From NCBI RefSeq assembly GCF_000266945.1, contig NC_018025.1:4592001-4656000 (forward strand): a DNA stretch of 64,000 nt, read 5' to 3'. The stretch's first letter is position 1; each line of letters starts with the position of its first letter. Source of the DNA: Desulfomonile tiedjei DSM 6799. Its GTDB lineage: Bacteria; Desulfobacterota; Desulfomonilia; Desulfomonilales; Desulfomonilaceae. The position numbers were made by a program, and so were the translations under genes. A model generated the notes under the pieces. The model saw only the letters and a list, made by a program, of their open reading frames with translations. It was not told the DNA's origin and did not search any database. Positions 17,776-27,443 of this stretch are shown here, in pieces.

Positions 17776-19071
17776 TTGTCGAAAGCAGACTTGGGAAGAT
17801 CAGTGCAGTTAACGGACATACAGGTGAGCAGTGGCGGGATTCGGAATCTTTTCTCCACGTTAATAAACGTGGGACCTCTCGAAAAGACAGCTATTGCGCT
17901 ATTTATCGCGACCTCGTTTCAAGCCGCATTTCTTACGCCCTATGTCATTGTCGTGCATGGAGAGCGGGCAAACCTCTTCACCGGATTACTCTGCGCGATC
18001 AGCCTGATTGCCGCGCTCATTGCTAGAGACAAGAATGGCAAGTTCTTCACGAATGCCGAGATTGCCGTTGCAGCGATACTGACAATTCTCGCTGCGGTGA
18101 GCGGATTGCTGAGCATCACTCCGCAAGCGTCGTTGTTTCGCGGATTTGTGGTCGTCTCATCAGGACTAGGGGGATTCGTGTGTGCACGGATACTTCTGAG
18201 AACCACCGACAGAAAATTCCTGTTCGCGTGGTTTTGCACAATCCTCGTGTGTGGGATCTTGCTCGTGAGTCTCATCGGACGCGTTTTTCTCGCTGACAAC
18301 GTTTTTCAATTGCTCGACGCAAATCCCCATCCGCTCGCAAATCGGTTGTTCATTTTGTTCTTCGGACCTCTAGCGTTGCTGTTGGCAGGTCAGCCCGGTT
18401 CGGTTGCGATATTTCTCACTCTCTTGCTTGGCGCATACGTGTTCTTCTATTTAAGCCATTTAAGGTCCGGTTATGTCATTCCTATTCTGCTGGCAACGGG
18501 AGCATTCGTCTTCGGAAAGATGAAGCTGCGACATTTTGTCTGGCTGCTCGTCCCCTTGATCGTTGTGGGCATATTCTTTGTGAGGGGCCTGGACAAGGCA
18601 AAATTCGATCCGAAAGACGAACCGACATACTATCGCGCTGAAAACTACCCATTCTCATGGCATATTGCCTCTCAGCACCCCTGGTTCGGCATCGGTTTGC
18701 GAGCTCCGCGTGATGCGTATCTTGAAAATTACTCTCTGAAATATCCGTATGTCGATAAGGAACGGTTTTCCGACTCGGTCCGGCGAGTTGTCAATTCCGA
18801 GAACATTTTTCTAACGTTCATGGCTGAGCTGGGTTTCCCTTTCGTTGTTCTTTACTGTCTCGGTATCGGCTACTTACTGCTGCAGCTCGTGAAACAGGCC
18901 CGACTCCCCGTTCCCGCAGGTTCTCTCAATCCTTTGGCGCTGCTCCTGCCAATCGGAGCCGGTCTATTGCATTTTCTCGTGCTTGACGGTCTGCTTCATC
19001 CTCAGATAAGCTGGTTCTTTCATGTGCTCCTTGGGATGATTCCCACTGAGAAAATATCGAGGTCCAAATAA
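17776..19071 (+). CDS. O-antigen ligase/polymerase-like membrane protein
   Basis: The 431-residue protein has about ten to twelve hydrophobic helices. The periplasmic-loop segment HPWFGIGLRAPRDAYLENY followed by NSENIFLTFMAELGFPFVVLY is the Wzy_C/O-antigen-ligase pattern. Such proteins transfer or polymerise polysaccharide on lipid carriers. The TTG start at 17776 is uncertain; GTG 17824 would remove 16 residues before the first helix. Unusually there are no glycosyltransferases next to it; instead its stop codon overlaps the start of a ferredoxin-nitroreductase gene. Confidence 0.75.
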   Translation: MSKADLGRSVQLTDIQVSSGGIRNLFSTLINVGPLEKTAIALFIATSFQAAFLTPYVIVVHGERANLFTGLLCAISLIAALIARDKNGKFFTNAEIAVAAILTILAAVSGLLSITPQASLFRGFVVVSSGLGGFVCARILLRTTDRKFLFAWFCTILVCGILLVSLIGRVFLADNVFQLLDANPHPLANRLFILFFGPLALLLAGQPGSVAIFLTLLLGAYVFFYLSHLRSGYVIPILLATGAFVFGKMKLRHFVWLLVPLIVVGIFFVRGLDKAKFDPKDEPTYYRAENYPFSWHIASQHPWFGIGLRAPRDAYLENYSLKYPYVDKERFSDSVRRVVNSENIFLTFMAELGFPFVVLYCLGIGYLLLQLVKQARLPVPAGSLNPLALLLPIGAGLLHFLVLDGLLHPQISWFFHVLLGMIPTEKISRSK

Positions 19072-19892
19072 TGACTCTGAACGTGAATACCGAATTATGT
19101 AAGCGCGACGGTTTTTGTGTTGCGGTGTGTCCTCTCGGACTGATCCACATGCAATCCAAAGACGCGTTTCCCTCCCATGAAGAACGAGAAGAGGAGTTGT
19201 GCATAAAATGCGGCCATTGTGTCGCAATATGCCCGGAAGGGGCCTTGTCCGTGGGAGACATCACCCCAGATCGCTGTATGCCGATTCAAAAGGAAAAAAT
19301 TCTCGATCCGGAACACGTCGAACATTTTCTCCGGTTCAGGCGTTCCATTCGCAATTATTCACGAGAAAAGGTCCCCCAAGAGATTCTGTCCGAGCTTATC
19401 AGAGTGGCATCGCATGCTCCCTCGGGCCATAACACTCAGCCCGTCCGCTGGTTGGTCATCAGCAGCGAAGAAGAGATGAAGCATCTTGCAGCTCTGGTTG
19501 TCGATTGGATGCGAACCATCATCCGAGAATTCCCCGATCTTGCGGATTTGATGCATTTGGACCGAGTAGTGGCGGCATGGGAATCAGGCCGGGACCGTAT
19601 CTTGCGATCTGCTCCGCATCTGATCGTCGCCCATGCCCCTGAATCCGAGCGTACTGCTCAAAGTGCGTGTACTATTGCTTTAACCTACCTTGAGCTTGCA
19701 GCCACTGGATTCGGTTTAGGTGCTTGTTGGGCGGGTTACTTCAATGCTGCAGCCGGCATGTATCCGCCTCTCAAGACAAGATTGAATTTGCCTGAAGGTC
19801 ATCAATCTTTTGGCGCAATGATGATCGGTTATCCGACCTACTCGTACCGTCGTCTTCCACCCAGAAATACGCCTGTAATCGAATGGCGGTGA
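19071..19892 (+). CDS. Ferredoxin-nitroreductase fusion, first cluster with Asp in place of Cys
   Basis: The 273-residue protein joins an N-terminal 2x[4Fe-4S]-type ferredoxin (about 1-65) to an FMN nitroreductase domain (about 85-260; RRSIRNYSREKVP, SHAPSGHNTQPVRW). The second cluster motif is complete (C44-x2-C47-x2-C50-x3-C54-P). In the first, C10-x2-D13-x2-C16-x3-C20-P, Asp replaces the second Cys, as in some ferredoxins whose cluster is 3Fe-4S or Asp-ligated. It likely reduces an unknown substrate with electrons from a low-potential donor. Its ATG overlaps the upstream stop (TAATG), with GAGG before it. Confidence 0.88.
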   Translation: MTLNVNTELCKRDGFCVAVCPLGLIHMQSKDAFPSHEEREEELCIKCGHCVAICPEGALSVGDITPDRCMPIQKEKILDPEHVEHFLRFRRSIRNYSREKVPQEILSELIRVASHAPSGHNTQPVRWLVISSEEEMKHLAALVVDWMRTIIREFPDLADLMHLDRVVAAWESGRDRILRSAPHLIVAHAPESERTAQSACTIALTYLELAATGFGLGACWAGYFNAAAGMYPPLKTRLNLPEGHQSFGAMMIGYPTYSYRRLPPRNTPVIEWR

Positions 19893-19935
19893 CCGATATC
19901 GGTCGTTGATGGCATCGTAATTGAGCAATTGCCTG

Positions 19936-22020
19936 TTACGTCAGTAGATCTCCAAATTTCTGTGCGTCGTACAGCAAGAGCACAAAAGCATCCAGCACAT
20001 TCCAGGCTTCGGAAGGATTCTCCGGGGAAGCGGCTTGAAGGTCCTTTACTATCGTTTGTATGGCACCGCCGAGCAGCAGTGGGATTGCGGAATTCTCATG
20101 TAAGCGAATCTTTGCATCAATGACCTCAACTATTTCCATCAACGAGAATTCCCTGTCAAACAGATCTTTGCGGACTGCGTCAACGAATTCCTGAACTCTC
20201 GGATCGGCAACCGCAGTGAAATCGATCATGGGAACAGGCAGCGATTCCAGTTCCCGTGCTGAAATATAGTTGTTCGTGCTGGTAAGCTTGAATCGCCAGT
20301 TCAGAAGCCGTGAGTTGAGGACCCCCAAGAGATAGTCCAGCGGGACACAGCGGGTCACAATGGAATTGGTCATGTCGCCGAGAAACACCCCTTTTGGAGC
20401 CAACGCGGCCTTCAATCTCCGTGCTGAGTCCATATTCACCACGCGTCCGACAACGATCCGCTGCGCATCCCACGGTGTACCTCGGGTTCTGCGCGAAGCA
20501 GCACCGCCGTTCATGAGCTTTTCCGCAAGCTCCGGCTCGACCCAGTCAAGACGGTCACCGCTGGGGGCTGGGTGCTCGATTGCCAGTGGAAGAACGTGTT
20601 CGCCTCGAATGAGCGGATAATCAGTGCGGTGCGCTGTTATGAATTTCCGGTGGACCGACACGTTCACTTCGCCCTGGGATATGGAGACTCTTGATGGGGC
20701 GCGATCGTTTCCTCCAAGCGGAGGGAACAAGGAAATTTTCTCCAGCAATGTCAATTCTCGAGAGGCTCTGACAAGAGGCACTCTGCACCCGCAATCCCCG
20801 ATAGTTTTGCGGGAAATGGAAACACGAGATGTTTCCGGAATCGGGCCGATCCCATCCCAAAAAGCGGGTTTGAGCGATTCTGTTCGCCCTCCTTTACGCG
20901 TAATAAGAATCAGGAGCGCTTGCGTGACATTTGAGAAGACCCGCGCTTTTTCGGGAATCACCACTGCATGAAGAACCGTGGTTCGGTTGAAGACCATGTT
21001 TCTAAGCGCTTCTGCAGTTGAGTCGGCCAGGAGAGTTGCCGGAACGATATACCCAAGGATTCCGCCTTCTCTGAGCAGTTGCAGTCCGCGCTCCATCATG
21101 AGTCTGTATGTGTTGATTTTGCCGGAGCACGTCTCATACGTTTTGCGAAAGAACGCTTGATCGAGACTGCGAGAAGCGATTCCGGATTCTTTCACCGAGA
21201 CTATTTCATACGGCGGATTCCCAATTACCGCATCGAAGCCGTTTCCGGGCGGTGAAAACACTTCGGGAAATTCAGCCGGCCAATGGAAAGCATCGGGCAA
21301 GTTTAAGAATTCCGTGCCGTTCTCTGGAATCTCCCGCAGCGAACCTTGCCGTCTCTTTTCATGTGAGTCGAGTCGTCCGATGAGCGTATTTCCTACACGA
21401 ATATTAGGAGTAATACCCGAATTTGGCTGTCCGATACTCCTGTAGAGAACAGCTCGTGCGATTTTCACTGCGACGGGGTCCAGATCCACTCCGAAGAGGC
21501 AGTTCCGGACAATATGAGTTCGAATTTCTTCCGTGCAAGCTGAGCAAGTTCCGTCATTGCGTTGAATGCGCGACGCGAGGGCATTCAGCGCTTCATCAAG
21601 GAATGCCCCGGTTCCGACAGCCGGATCGCAGAGGCGAACGTTGATCAGGTCAGATCCGTTGGATTCCAGGTGGTCCAAAGTGCGCTCTACGATAAACTTC
21701 ACGATACGTTCCGGTGTGTAAAAGAGTCCCTGATTTCTTCTGCTCTTAATACACTGAACCAATGCACCGGATGTGCGGGACGGACGGAATCCCCTCCAGT
21801 ATTCGTACAATTTTCCAAGATCTTCCGGACGGATTGGTCCTTTGAGTTCATCGGGAATTTCCGAATCGTTCAGAACCTCCTCTGGATTTTCACGCAGGAG
21901 AACGTCCACAAGGGACTCCACAGCTCGAGAATACACCTCGTCAGGCGCTAAATCCCCGGACGATGCGTATTCATCCAAATAACGCTTTAGTAATCCTAAA
22001 TATTTATCAGCACCCGACAA
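19936..22020 (-). CDS. Eco57I/TaqI-like N6-adenine DNA methyltransferase (possible type IIG enzyme)
   Basis: The 694-residue protein has the gamma-class adenine methyltransferase motifs: SAM-binding DPAVGTG at about 132-138 and catalytic NPPY at 268-271, preceded by QGLFYTPERIV typical of the Eco57I group. The C-terminal third (about 440-640) resembles a TaqI-type target-recognition region, with LLGVLNSRLLNW and ISARELESLPVP. A separate endonuclease gene is absent; the N-terminal 80 residues lack an obvious PD-ExK motif. It could be an orphan methylase or part of a single-chain system. TTG 22020 follows AAGGAG by 6 nt. Confidence 0.85.
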   Translation of the reverse strand: MSGADKYLGLLKRYLDEYASSGDLAPDEVYSRAVESLVDVLLRENPEEVLNDSEIPDELKGPIRPEDLGKLYEYWRGFRPSRTSGALVQCIKSRRNQGLFYTPERIVKFIVERTLDHLESNGSDLINVRLCDPAVGTGAFLDEALNALASRIQRNDGTCSACTEEIRTHIVRNCLFGVDLDPVAVKIARAVLYRSIGQPNSGITPNIRVGNTLIGRLDSHEKRRQGSLREIPENGTEFLNLPDAFHWPAEFPEVFSPPGNGFDAVIGNPPYEIVSVKESGIASRSLDQAFFRKTYETCSGKINTYRLMMERGLQLLREGGILGYIVPATLLADSTAEALRNMVFNRTTVLHAVVIPEKARVFSNVTQALLILITRKGGRTESLKPAFWDGIGPIPETSRVSISRKTIGDCGCRVPLVRASRELTLLEKISLFPPLGGNDRAPSRVSISQGEVNVSVHRKFITAHRTDYPLIRGEHVLPLAIEHPAPSGDRLDWVEPELAEKLMNGGAASRRTRGTPWDAQRIVVGRVVNMDSARRLKAALAPKGVFLGDMTNSIVTRCVPLDYLLGVLNSRLLNWRFKLTSTNNYISARELESLPVPMIDFTAVADPRVQEFVDAVRKDLFDREFSLMEIVEVIDAKIRLHENSAIPLLLGGAIQTIVKDLQAASPENPSEAWNVLDAFVLLLYDAQKFGDLLT

Positions 22021-22301
22021 AACCGCTCCTTACCATTGGTTTGGGCATTATGCATATTTGCAGTCATTCTACCAAGCGATTCTCTTGACGAGAGGCTTCT
22101 GTGACTCCATTATAATTTGGAATTCTATTCGGCTGCCCGTTGTGGCAGCGACGCTGCGGAAAGGTATGCCTCAGCGCGTTGAGAGCAGTCTGAGTGCATT
22201 ACAGATCTTGTTTGCACGCCGTTGCAGGCATTGTCTCAACCGGGAACGAAGGACAGAGCTTCCTGACGGTAGTATCAAAAAGGCGGAATGCGAAACCGGA
22301 A

Positions 22302-23270
22302 ATGCGATTTCGGACTATATCCCTCGTTGTAATATCCGCGATGTTCTTACTTTTCAGTTCGTACGAAATTCAGAGTGGAGAACTAACAGCGGCTCAGCCT
22401 CCTCAGTTCGATCCTCTTGATTGTCCTTTGCTTCCGTCATGTCCGGGGGACTCATTGGTGCCCCTTCCTCCTTTTCCAGGTTCCCAACCGCAACCTGAAG
22501 GAAAGGGGATTCCTCCGTCTCCCTCCAGGAATGCCAATTTCAGGGAAGGCATGGGTAAGTACTGGGGCATGCTGTTTATACCGGGAGGCCAATTCGACAT
22601 GGGCAGTCTCGAACAGGAGGGCAGACCGGACGAGCGCCCTTTGCAGAAAGTCCTTGTGAAAGACTTTTATGTTTCCAAGCATCAGGTGACGGCAAGAGAA
22701 TTCTGCGAGTTCCTGAATCAAGTGGGAGAAATTGCCAAGGACGGCTCTCCACGAGTGAAGGTCACGTGCCCGGATTGTCCTGTTGTGAAAAAGGGCAAGC
22801 ATTTCGAACCAAAAGAAGGCTATGCCGATCACCCCATGGTATGCGTTTCCTGGCATGCTGCGACAGAATATGCTCAATGGGCCGGTGGCAGATTGCCTAC
22901 TTCGGCCGAATGGGAGAAAGCGGCTCTTATGACCTGCGCTTCTCCTCCCCAGGATAGTCTGGTCATGCTTTCTCGAGAAGGTGCCACCCCGGTCTACCGC
23001 TCACAGCTAGGCATCCAGGGGATGAAAGGCATGATGGGTAATGTATGGGAATGGTGCTCGGATTGGTACGCACGCGACTTTTACGCTCAATCTCCCGGAC
23101 CGAATCCGACGGGTCCGTCTCTTGGGCGAGATAAAGTTATACGCGGTGGCTCCTGGGCTTCTCCCGAATGCTCCAAACGCATACAAAATCGCCACAAAGC
23201 TGTGCCGCGAGGATTTTATCGGACTGTGGGATTCCGTATTGTCAAAGATGTCGATTCATCTGCAAAATAG
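22302..23270 (+). CDS. Exported SUMF1/FGE-fold protein without catalytic Cys pair
   Basis: The 322-residue protein has a signal-anchor or signal peptide (about 5-24), a Pro-rich spacer (35-75), and a formylglycine-generating-enzyme-like domain (about 85-318): FIPGGQFDMGS, HPMVCVSWHAATEYAQWAGGRLPTSAEWEKAA, GNVWEWCSDWY and VIRGGSW. The two catalytic cysteines of true FGEs, expected after RGGSW, are not present in the right spacing (only one Cys in SPECSKR). It is therefore probably a lectin-like or binding member of the family rather than a sulfatase activator; no sulfatase gene is nearby. ATG 22302 fits the signal peptide. Confidence 0.8.
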   Translation: MRFRTISLVVISAMFLLFSSYEIQSGELTAAQPPQFDPLDCPLLPSCPGDSLVPLPPFPGSQPQPEGKGIPPSPSRNANFREGMGKYWGMLFIPGGQFDMGSLEQEGRPDERPLQKVLVKDFYVSKHQVTAREFCEFLNQVGEIAKDGSPRVKVTCPDCPVVKKGKHFEPKEGYADHPMVCVSWHAATEYAQWAGGRLPTSAEWEKAALMTCASPPQDSLVMLSREGATPVYRSQLGIQGMKGMMGNVWEWCSDWYARDFYAQSPGPNPTGPSLGRDKVIRGGSWASPECSKRIQNRHKAVPRGFYRTVGFRIVKDVDSSAK

Positions 23271-23339
23271 TGAGCATACTGTGACTGTCTCAAATAGGTG
23301 TTCGAAGCATTTCCGGTGGCTTTTGTAAGGAACGATAGA

Positions 23340-23430
23340 GCCCGACGTCACTGTCGGATCGAACTAGTCGATTTGTTATGAAAAATGTGCCGGCACGGAG
23401 GCACGGCACCCACCGATTTTCGAGAAGCGC
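23340..23430. repeat. Partial copy of the dispersed palindromic element
   Basis: GTGCCGGCACGGAGGCACGGCAC at 23387-23409, with AAAAAT before and CCACC after, matches the right hairpin of the elements at 62782 and 52873; the remainder is lost. It lies in the 220-bp gap upstream of prmC. Confidence 0.65.
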
Positions 23431-23492
23431 TTTTCGCAATCGGACAGATTGACATTTGCTATAGCATGCCCCAGAAGGAATAATCCGGATTC

Positions 23493-24380
23493 GTGAACAT
23501 GGAACAGCAGCAGAGGATATCTCAAAAGTGGACCATCAAGGATATACTTGAATGGACTACGGCCTTCTTCAAAAAGAGAGGAATCCGAACCGCGCGACTT
23601 GACGCAGAAGTGCTGCTTGCGTTCTGCCTATCCGTGGACCGGCTGTTCCTGTATCTCAATTTCGAGCGGCCTTTGTCACCCTCCGAGCGAATGAACTATC
23701 GCGAGCTTGTCAGACGAAGAGCCATGCGTGAGCCGGTCTCGCTGATTATCGGGAAAAAGGAATTCTGGTCACGAACCTTCAAGGCTGTCTCCGGAGTGCT
23801 CATTCCACGACCGGATACGGAGATTCTTGTTGAGGCGACTCTTAGGGCGCTTGCTACCATCGAATCGCCCCGGCTCCTTGAAATCGGTACGGGTTCGGGA
23901 GCCATATCCATAGTCGTGGCGCTTGAAAATCCGGCAGCACGTATTGTCGCCACGGATATAGACCCGCTTGCCCTGGACACGGCACAAGAGAATGCTGCTC
24001 TGCACGGAGTTGCCTCTGCTATAACGTTCGTGCTGGGGGATCTCTATGCACCATTCAAAGAAGGAGAACGGTTTCACCTAATCTGCTCGAATCCTCCGTA
24101 TATTCCTACCGAAGTCATTGCAACGCTGGAGCCGGAAATCGATTACGAACCTCTTCTCGCTCTTGACGGCGGCCCGGACGGTTTGAACGTGATTCGGAGA
24201 ATTGCCGATGGAGCGCCGGACTTTCTACTTCCCGGCGGGTCTCTTCTTATGGAAATCGGACCGGACCAGGAGATGCAGGCGCGAACCATTCTCGAGCAGA
24301 CCAGCTCGTTCGTCGATATTCGTATCACCCAGGATTTGGCCGGAAGACCGCGGGTAGTAACAGGAAGGCTTTCCCCATGA
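23493..24380 (+). CDS. prmC: Peptide chain release factor N5-glutamine methyltransferase PrmC
   Basis: The 295-residue protein methylates the GGQ glutamine of release factors. The N-terminal helical domain (about 12-85) is followed by the Rossmann methyltransferase with LIPRPDTEILVEA, LEIGTGSGAISI (SAM site) and catalytic NPPY at residue 200. GTG 23493 is preferred over ATG 23499; AAGGAA lies 12 nt upstream, so the start is not certain. prfA, its usual neighbour, is not here. It overlaps the next gene by 4 nt. Confidence 0.93.
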   Translation: MNMEQQQRISQKWTIKDILEWTTAFFKKRGIRTARLDAEVLLAFCLSVDRLFLYLNFERPLSPSERMNYRELVRRRAMREPVSLIIGKKEFWSRTFKAVSGVLIPRPDTEILVEATLRALATIESPRLLEIGTGSGAISIVVALENPAARIVATDIDPLALDTAQENAALHGVASAITFVLGDLYAPFKEGERFHLICSNPPYIPTEVIATLEPEIDYEPLLALDGGPDGLNVIRRIADGAPDFLLPGGSLLMEIGPDQEMQARTILEQTSSFVDIRITQDLAGRPRVVTGRLSP

Positions 24381-24991
24381 GGTACGTAATAGCGGGATTC
24401 GGGAAATTCGGTCGCCTTGCCTATGATCGCATCGGATCGGCTCAGCCTGATAGCAGCTTTATAGTCGTGGAGAGCGATCCGGGAAAAATTCCGTCCTTAC
24501 CGAATTGTTCGTCGATCAACTCGGACGTGACATCGTTTCTCCTGGACAATGAATCCATGCTCTCTGAGGACATCGTTATACCGATGGTTCCGTTTCATCT
24601 CACTGCGACGTACGTCCTTGCTGCCGGTGGACACCAAACAACTGCGCTACCCCCGAATATTGAAGCCAGAGTGCCGAATCCTTATCTCCTGAATGAGAAC
24701 ACTATCTTATGCACCAAAGCGGATTTCATGTGTCCCGACGACTGTCCGGAGGGCGAGACGTGTACAGTGACCGGATTGCCGAGAGTGCCTCTGTACGAGG
24801 AATTAGCATTGCTTAAATCTCCTGATTGGACGGTTTTCATCCAGAGAAGTTTTCAAATTTTACCGGGAGTTGGGGGTTATCCGTTTCGGGATCTGAAAAA
24901 CCTGATGGAGAAAATAAGACCGGGCCTCAATTTAATCGCTACTGCCTGCAAGTGTCACGGGACCGTCACGGCAGTGAAAACTAGGAGCTAA
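24377..24991 (+). CDS. Unknown protein with Rossmann-like start and Cys cluster
   Basis: I do not recognise this 204-residue protein. It begins MRYVIAGFGKFGRLA, a typical nucleotide-binding beta-alpha-beta turn. A compact Cys motif, CPDDCPEGETC, lies at about 117-127, and CKC occurs near the C-terminus; together these could bind a metal or Fe-S cluster. The ATGA overlap with prmC implies coupled translation. Length and composition match its neighbours, so it is probably native. A dinucleotide-dependent redox or sensing role is possible but unproven. Confidence 0.75.
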   Translation: MRYVIAGFGKFGRLAYDRIGSAQPDSSFIVVESDPGKIPSLPNCSSINSDVTSFLLDNESMLSEDIVIPMVPFHLTATYVLAAGGHQTTALPPNIEARVPNPYLLNENTILCTKADFMCPDDCPEGETCTVTGLPRVPLYEELALLKSPDWTVFIQRSFQILPGVGGYPFRDLKNLMEKIRPGLNLIATACKCHGTVTAVKTRS

Positions 24992-25259
24992 CAACGTGCT
25001 ATACGTCTGACGTAACCGGAATTCCGCAAGATTGGCTTGTTACGCTGCCGAAAGGCATCATCTACTAACCACAGATTGACAACTTGACTATTTTATGGGA
25101 TTATTTCAGCCAAATCGACTGCCTTTATTACAGTACTTTCCGATTTGCAGAGATAATCACGCTCGCCGCAGATGTGGTCATTTTGACTCCGCTTGAGATA
25201 CCCCTCTTTTCGAGAATCATATTAGGACAGTCTGGGTAAAGCAAATTCGTTAGGTGAAC

Positions 25260-27443
25260 ATGACAGCCAATAAACTGACCTCAGTTGACTGCGAAAGCTC
25301 CCCGACCAAGGATGTGAGCTCTTGTGATAGCATTTGCGTTGAAGAGGATGCTCAGGAGATTTTCTTCAGGAAATTCCTACAAGCACTACCCATTCCCGCC
25401 TTGTTGATTGACAGATCCGGTTCGGTGGTTTTCGCGAATCAATCTTGCAGCCAAATAGGTGCTGATTTTGAGGACACATCGAGCAGTCTTTTCCTCGGTT
25501 TCTTTCCTAGCCACTGCGATACCACGCGAGTGCATTCCTTAGTAGAGAAAGTCTTTGCGGACGGGAAATCCAGGGTGGGCGAAGCACTGCTCGAGATTAA
25601 CCAAAACAGAGTACGGGCTCGGCTGAGCTTCAAATTAGCCAAAATAGGCACTCGAAGACTTGTCCTTGTCTTCATTGACTTTACTCCGGATACCAAAAGA
25701 CGGTCACAAATGGAGCAATTGCTTCGGAAAAATGAACAGCTTTATCGTCAGTTGGTGGAAGAGGCGAATGATATTGTTTTCCAGTGCAACGCGCATGGAT
25801 ACTTCACGTTTGTTAATCCAATTGCTGTAAAAATGACCGGCTATTCGGAAAAAGAGCTTATGGGCAAACATTACCTTGACTTGGTTCATCCTGAATACAG
25901 AGACGATGCTGCTCGATTCTACGGGGCACAGCTCGTTGAAGGACTAGCAAGCACTTATTATGAATTCCCCTTTTTAACGAAAAAGGGAGAAATGATATGG
26001 GTCGGGCAAAACGTGCGGCTGCTCGTCGAGTCAGGCAAAGTGACAGGGGTTCAGGCAATATGTAGAGACATAACTGAACGCAAACGAATGGAAGATGCGC
26101 TCAGGGAAAGCGAAAAGAGATTCAGGGCAATTTTTGAGGGCGCTGAAGACTACATTTTTCTCAAAGACAAATCATTCAGGTACATCGATGTAAACCCGGC
26201 CGGACAAAGGCTTGTGGGATTATCGGCCTCCGAAATTATCGGTCGGTGCTATGAAGACCTCTTCGGTCCGGAAGATGCAGCTTACCTCAGAGATCTTGAT
26301 ACCCGCGTCCTACAAGGTCAGTCGATAGAGGAAGAGCACACTGTCAAGATCAATGGAATTCCCAGAGTGCTTTTCGAAACGAGAGCGCCGCTGAGGGACG
26401 ATCTGGGTGAAATCATTGGAGTCCTTGTGATAGCACGCGACATAACGGACCGGACGAGAGTTGATGTCTCGGCTGATCCGGAAGAGCAATATCCGTCGGA
26501 GGCGATGCAGAAGACACTGAAGAGCGCTCGTCTGGCGGCAGAGGGAAATATCACGCTTTTGCTCCTGGGAGAGAGTGGCAGCGGAAAGGATCATCTGGCT
26601 CGATACATTCACAAGAATTCGGATCGAGCCAACGGTCCGTATTTTTCAATTAATTGTGCAGCAATAGCTCCGGAGCTTGCCGAATCGGAACTCTTCGGTC
26701 ACGAAAAGGGAGCTTTTACAGGAGCATACGGTCGCAAACGTGGACTTCTGGAATTAGCCGAGGGCGGCACTCTCTTGTTGAATGAGATCGGAGAGCTTTC
26801 ACTTCCATTACAGGCAAAACTCCTGACGTTCCTGGATACCAGAAAATTCACCCGTGTTGGAGGCGAGAAGGTAATTTCAGTGAATGCCAGGCTTATTGCC
26901 GCTACGAACAGAGATCTGGAGCAAGAGGTCCGAAAAGGGCGTTTTCGTGAAGACCTTTTCTATAGGATAAATGTCATGTCCATAGAAATTCCTCCCCTTC
27001 GAGAGAGACGAGAAGATATTCCTTTGCTCGTTGAGCAGGTCCTATCTAAGCTTCTGAATGAACTTCAGATTCAAACGTTTCCTGCCATCGATCCAGCCGC
27101 CGCAAATGCGCTTAAGAGATATGACTGGCCGGGCAATGTGAGAGAGCTGCGTAATGTGCTGGAGCGGGCTTTGATCCTTTCGCATGGAAAAAAGATCGAT
27201 CTTTTTGCTCTTGGATTGTCTGACGCTGAAAGTTTGCCGTCGCGAGAAGAAAAAGCATGTTTTTCAATATCGTTTCCAACGGATCGGTCATTAAACGAGA
27301 TGACCCAGGAGTTGAAACGATTCATGGTGAATGAAGCATTGCGGCGCTCTGGAGGAAGCAGACAAGGAGCCGCGACACTCTTGGGGATCTCCCGTCATTC
27401 TTTGAAACATTATATGAAAACGCTAGGTTATGATGATGAATAA
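25260..27443 (+). CDS. PAS-domain sigma-54-dependent transcriptional activator
   Basis: The 727-residue protein has three PAS domains (about 35-130, 160-280, 285-400), then an AAA+ sigma-54 activation domain (about 405-640) with Walker A GESGSGKD, the sigma-54 contact motif GAFTGA and DWPGNVRELRN, and a C-terminal Fis-type HTH (about 680-725; GGSRQGAATLLGISRHSLKHYMK). It lacks a receiver domain, so signal input is through the PAS sensors. ATG 25260 has AGG 5 nt upstream; GTG 25254 overlaps that site. It precedes an ABC importer operon by 480 bp and could control it, although no -24/-12 promoter was found there. Confidence 0.92.
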   Translation: MTANKLTSVDCESSPTKDVSSCDSICVEEDAQEIFFRKFLQALPIPALLIDRSGSVVFANQSCSQIGADFEDTSSSLFLGFFPSHCDTTRVHSLVEKVFADGKSRVGEALLEINQNRVRARLSFKLAKIGTRRLVLVFIDFTPDTKRRSQMEQLLRKNEQLYRQLVEEANDIVFQCNAHGYFTFVNPIAVKMTGYSEKELMGKHYLDLVHPEYRDDAARFYGAQLVEGLASTYYEFPFLTKKGEMIWVGQNVRLLVESGKVTGVQAICRDITERKRMEDALRESEKRFRAIFEGAEDYIFLKDKSFRYIDVNPAGQRLVGLSASEIIGRCYEDLFGPEDAAYLRDLDTRVLQGQSIEEEHTVKINGIPRVLFETRAPLRDDLGEIIGVLVIARDITDRTRVDVSADPEEQYPSEAMQKTLKSARLAAEGNITLLLLGESGSGKDHLARYIHKNSDRANGPYFSINCAAIAPELAESELFGHEKGAFTGAYGRKRGLLELAEGGTLLLNEIGELSLPLQAKLLTFLDTRKFTRVGGEKVISVNARLIAATNRDLEQEVRKGRFREDLFYRINVMSIEIPPLRERREDIPLLVEQVLSKLLNELQIQTFPAIDPAAANALKRYDWPGNVRELRNVLERALILSHGKKIDLFALGLSDAESLPSREEKACFSISFPTDRSLNEMTQELKRFMVNEALRRSGGSRQGAATLLGISRHSLKHYMKTLGYDDE

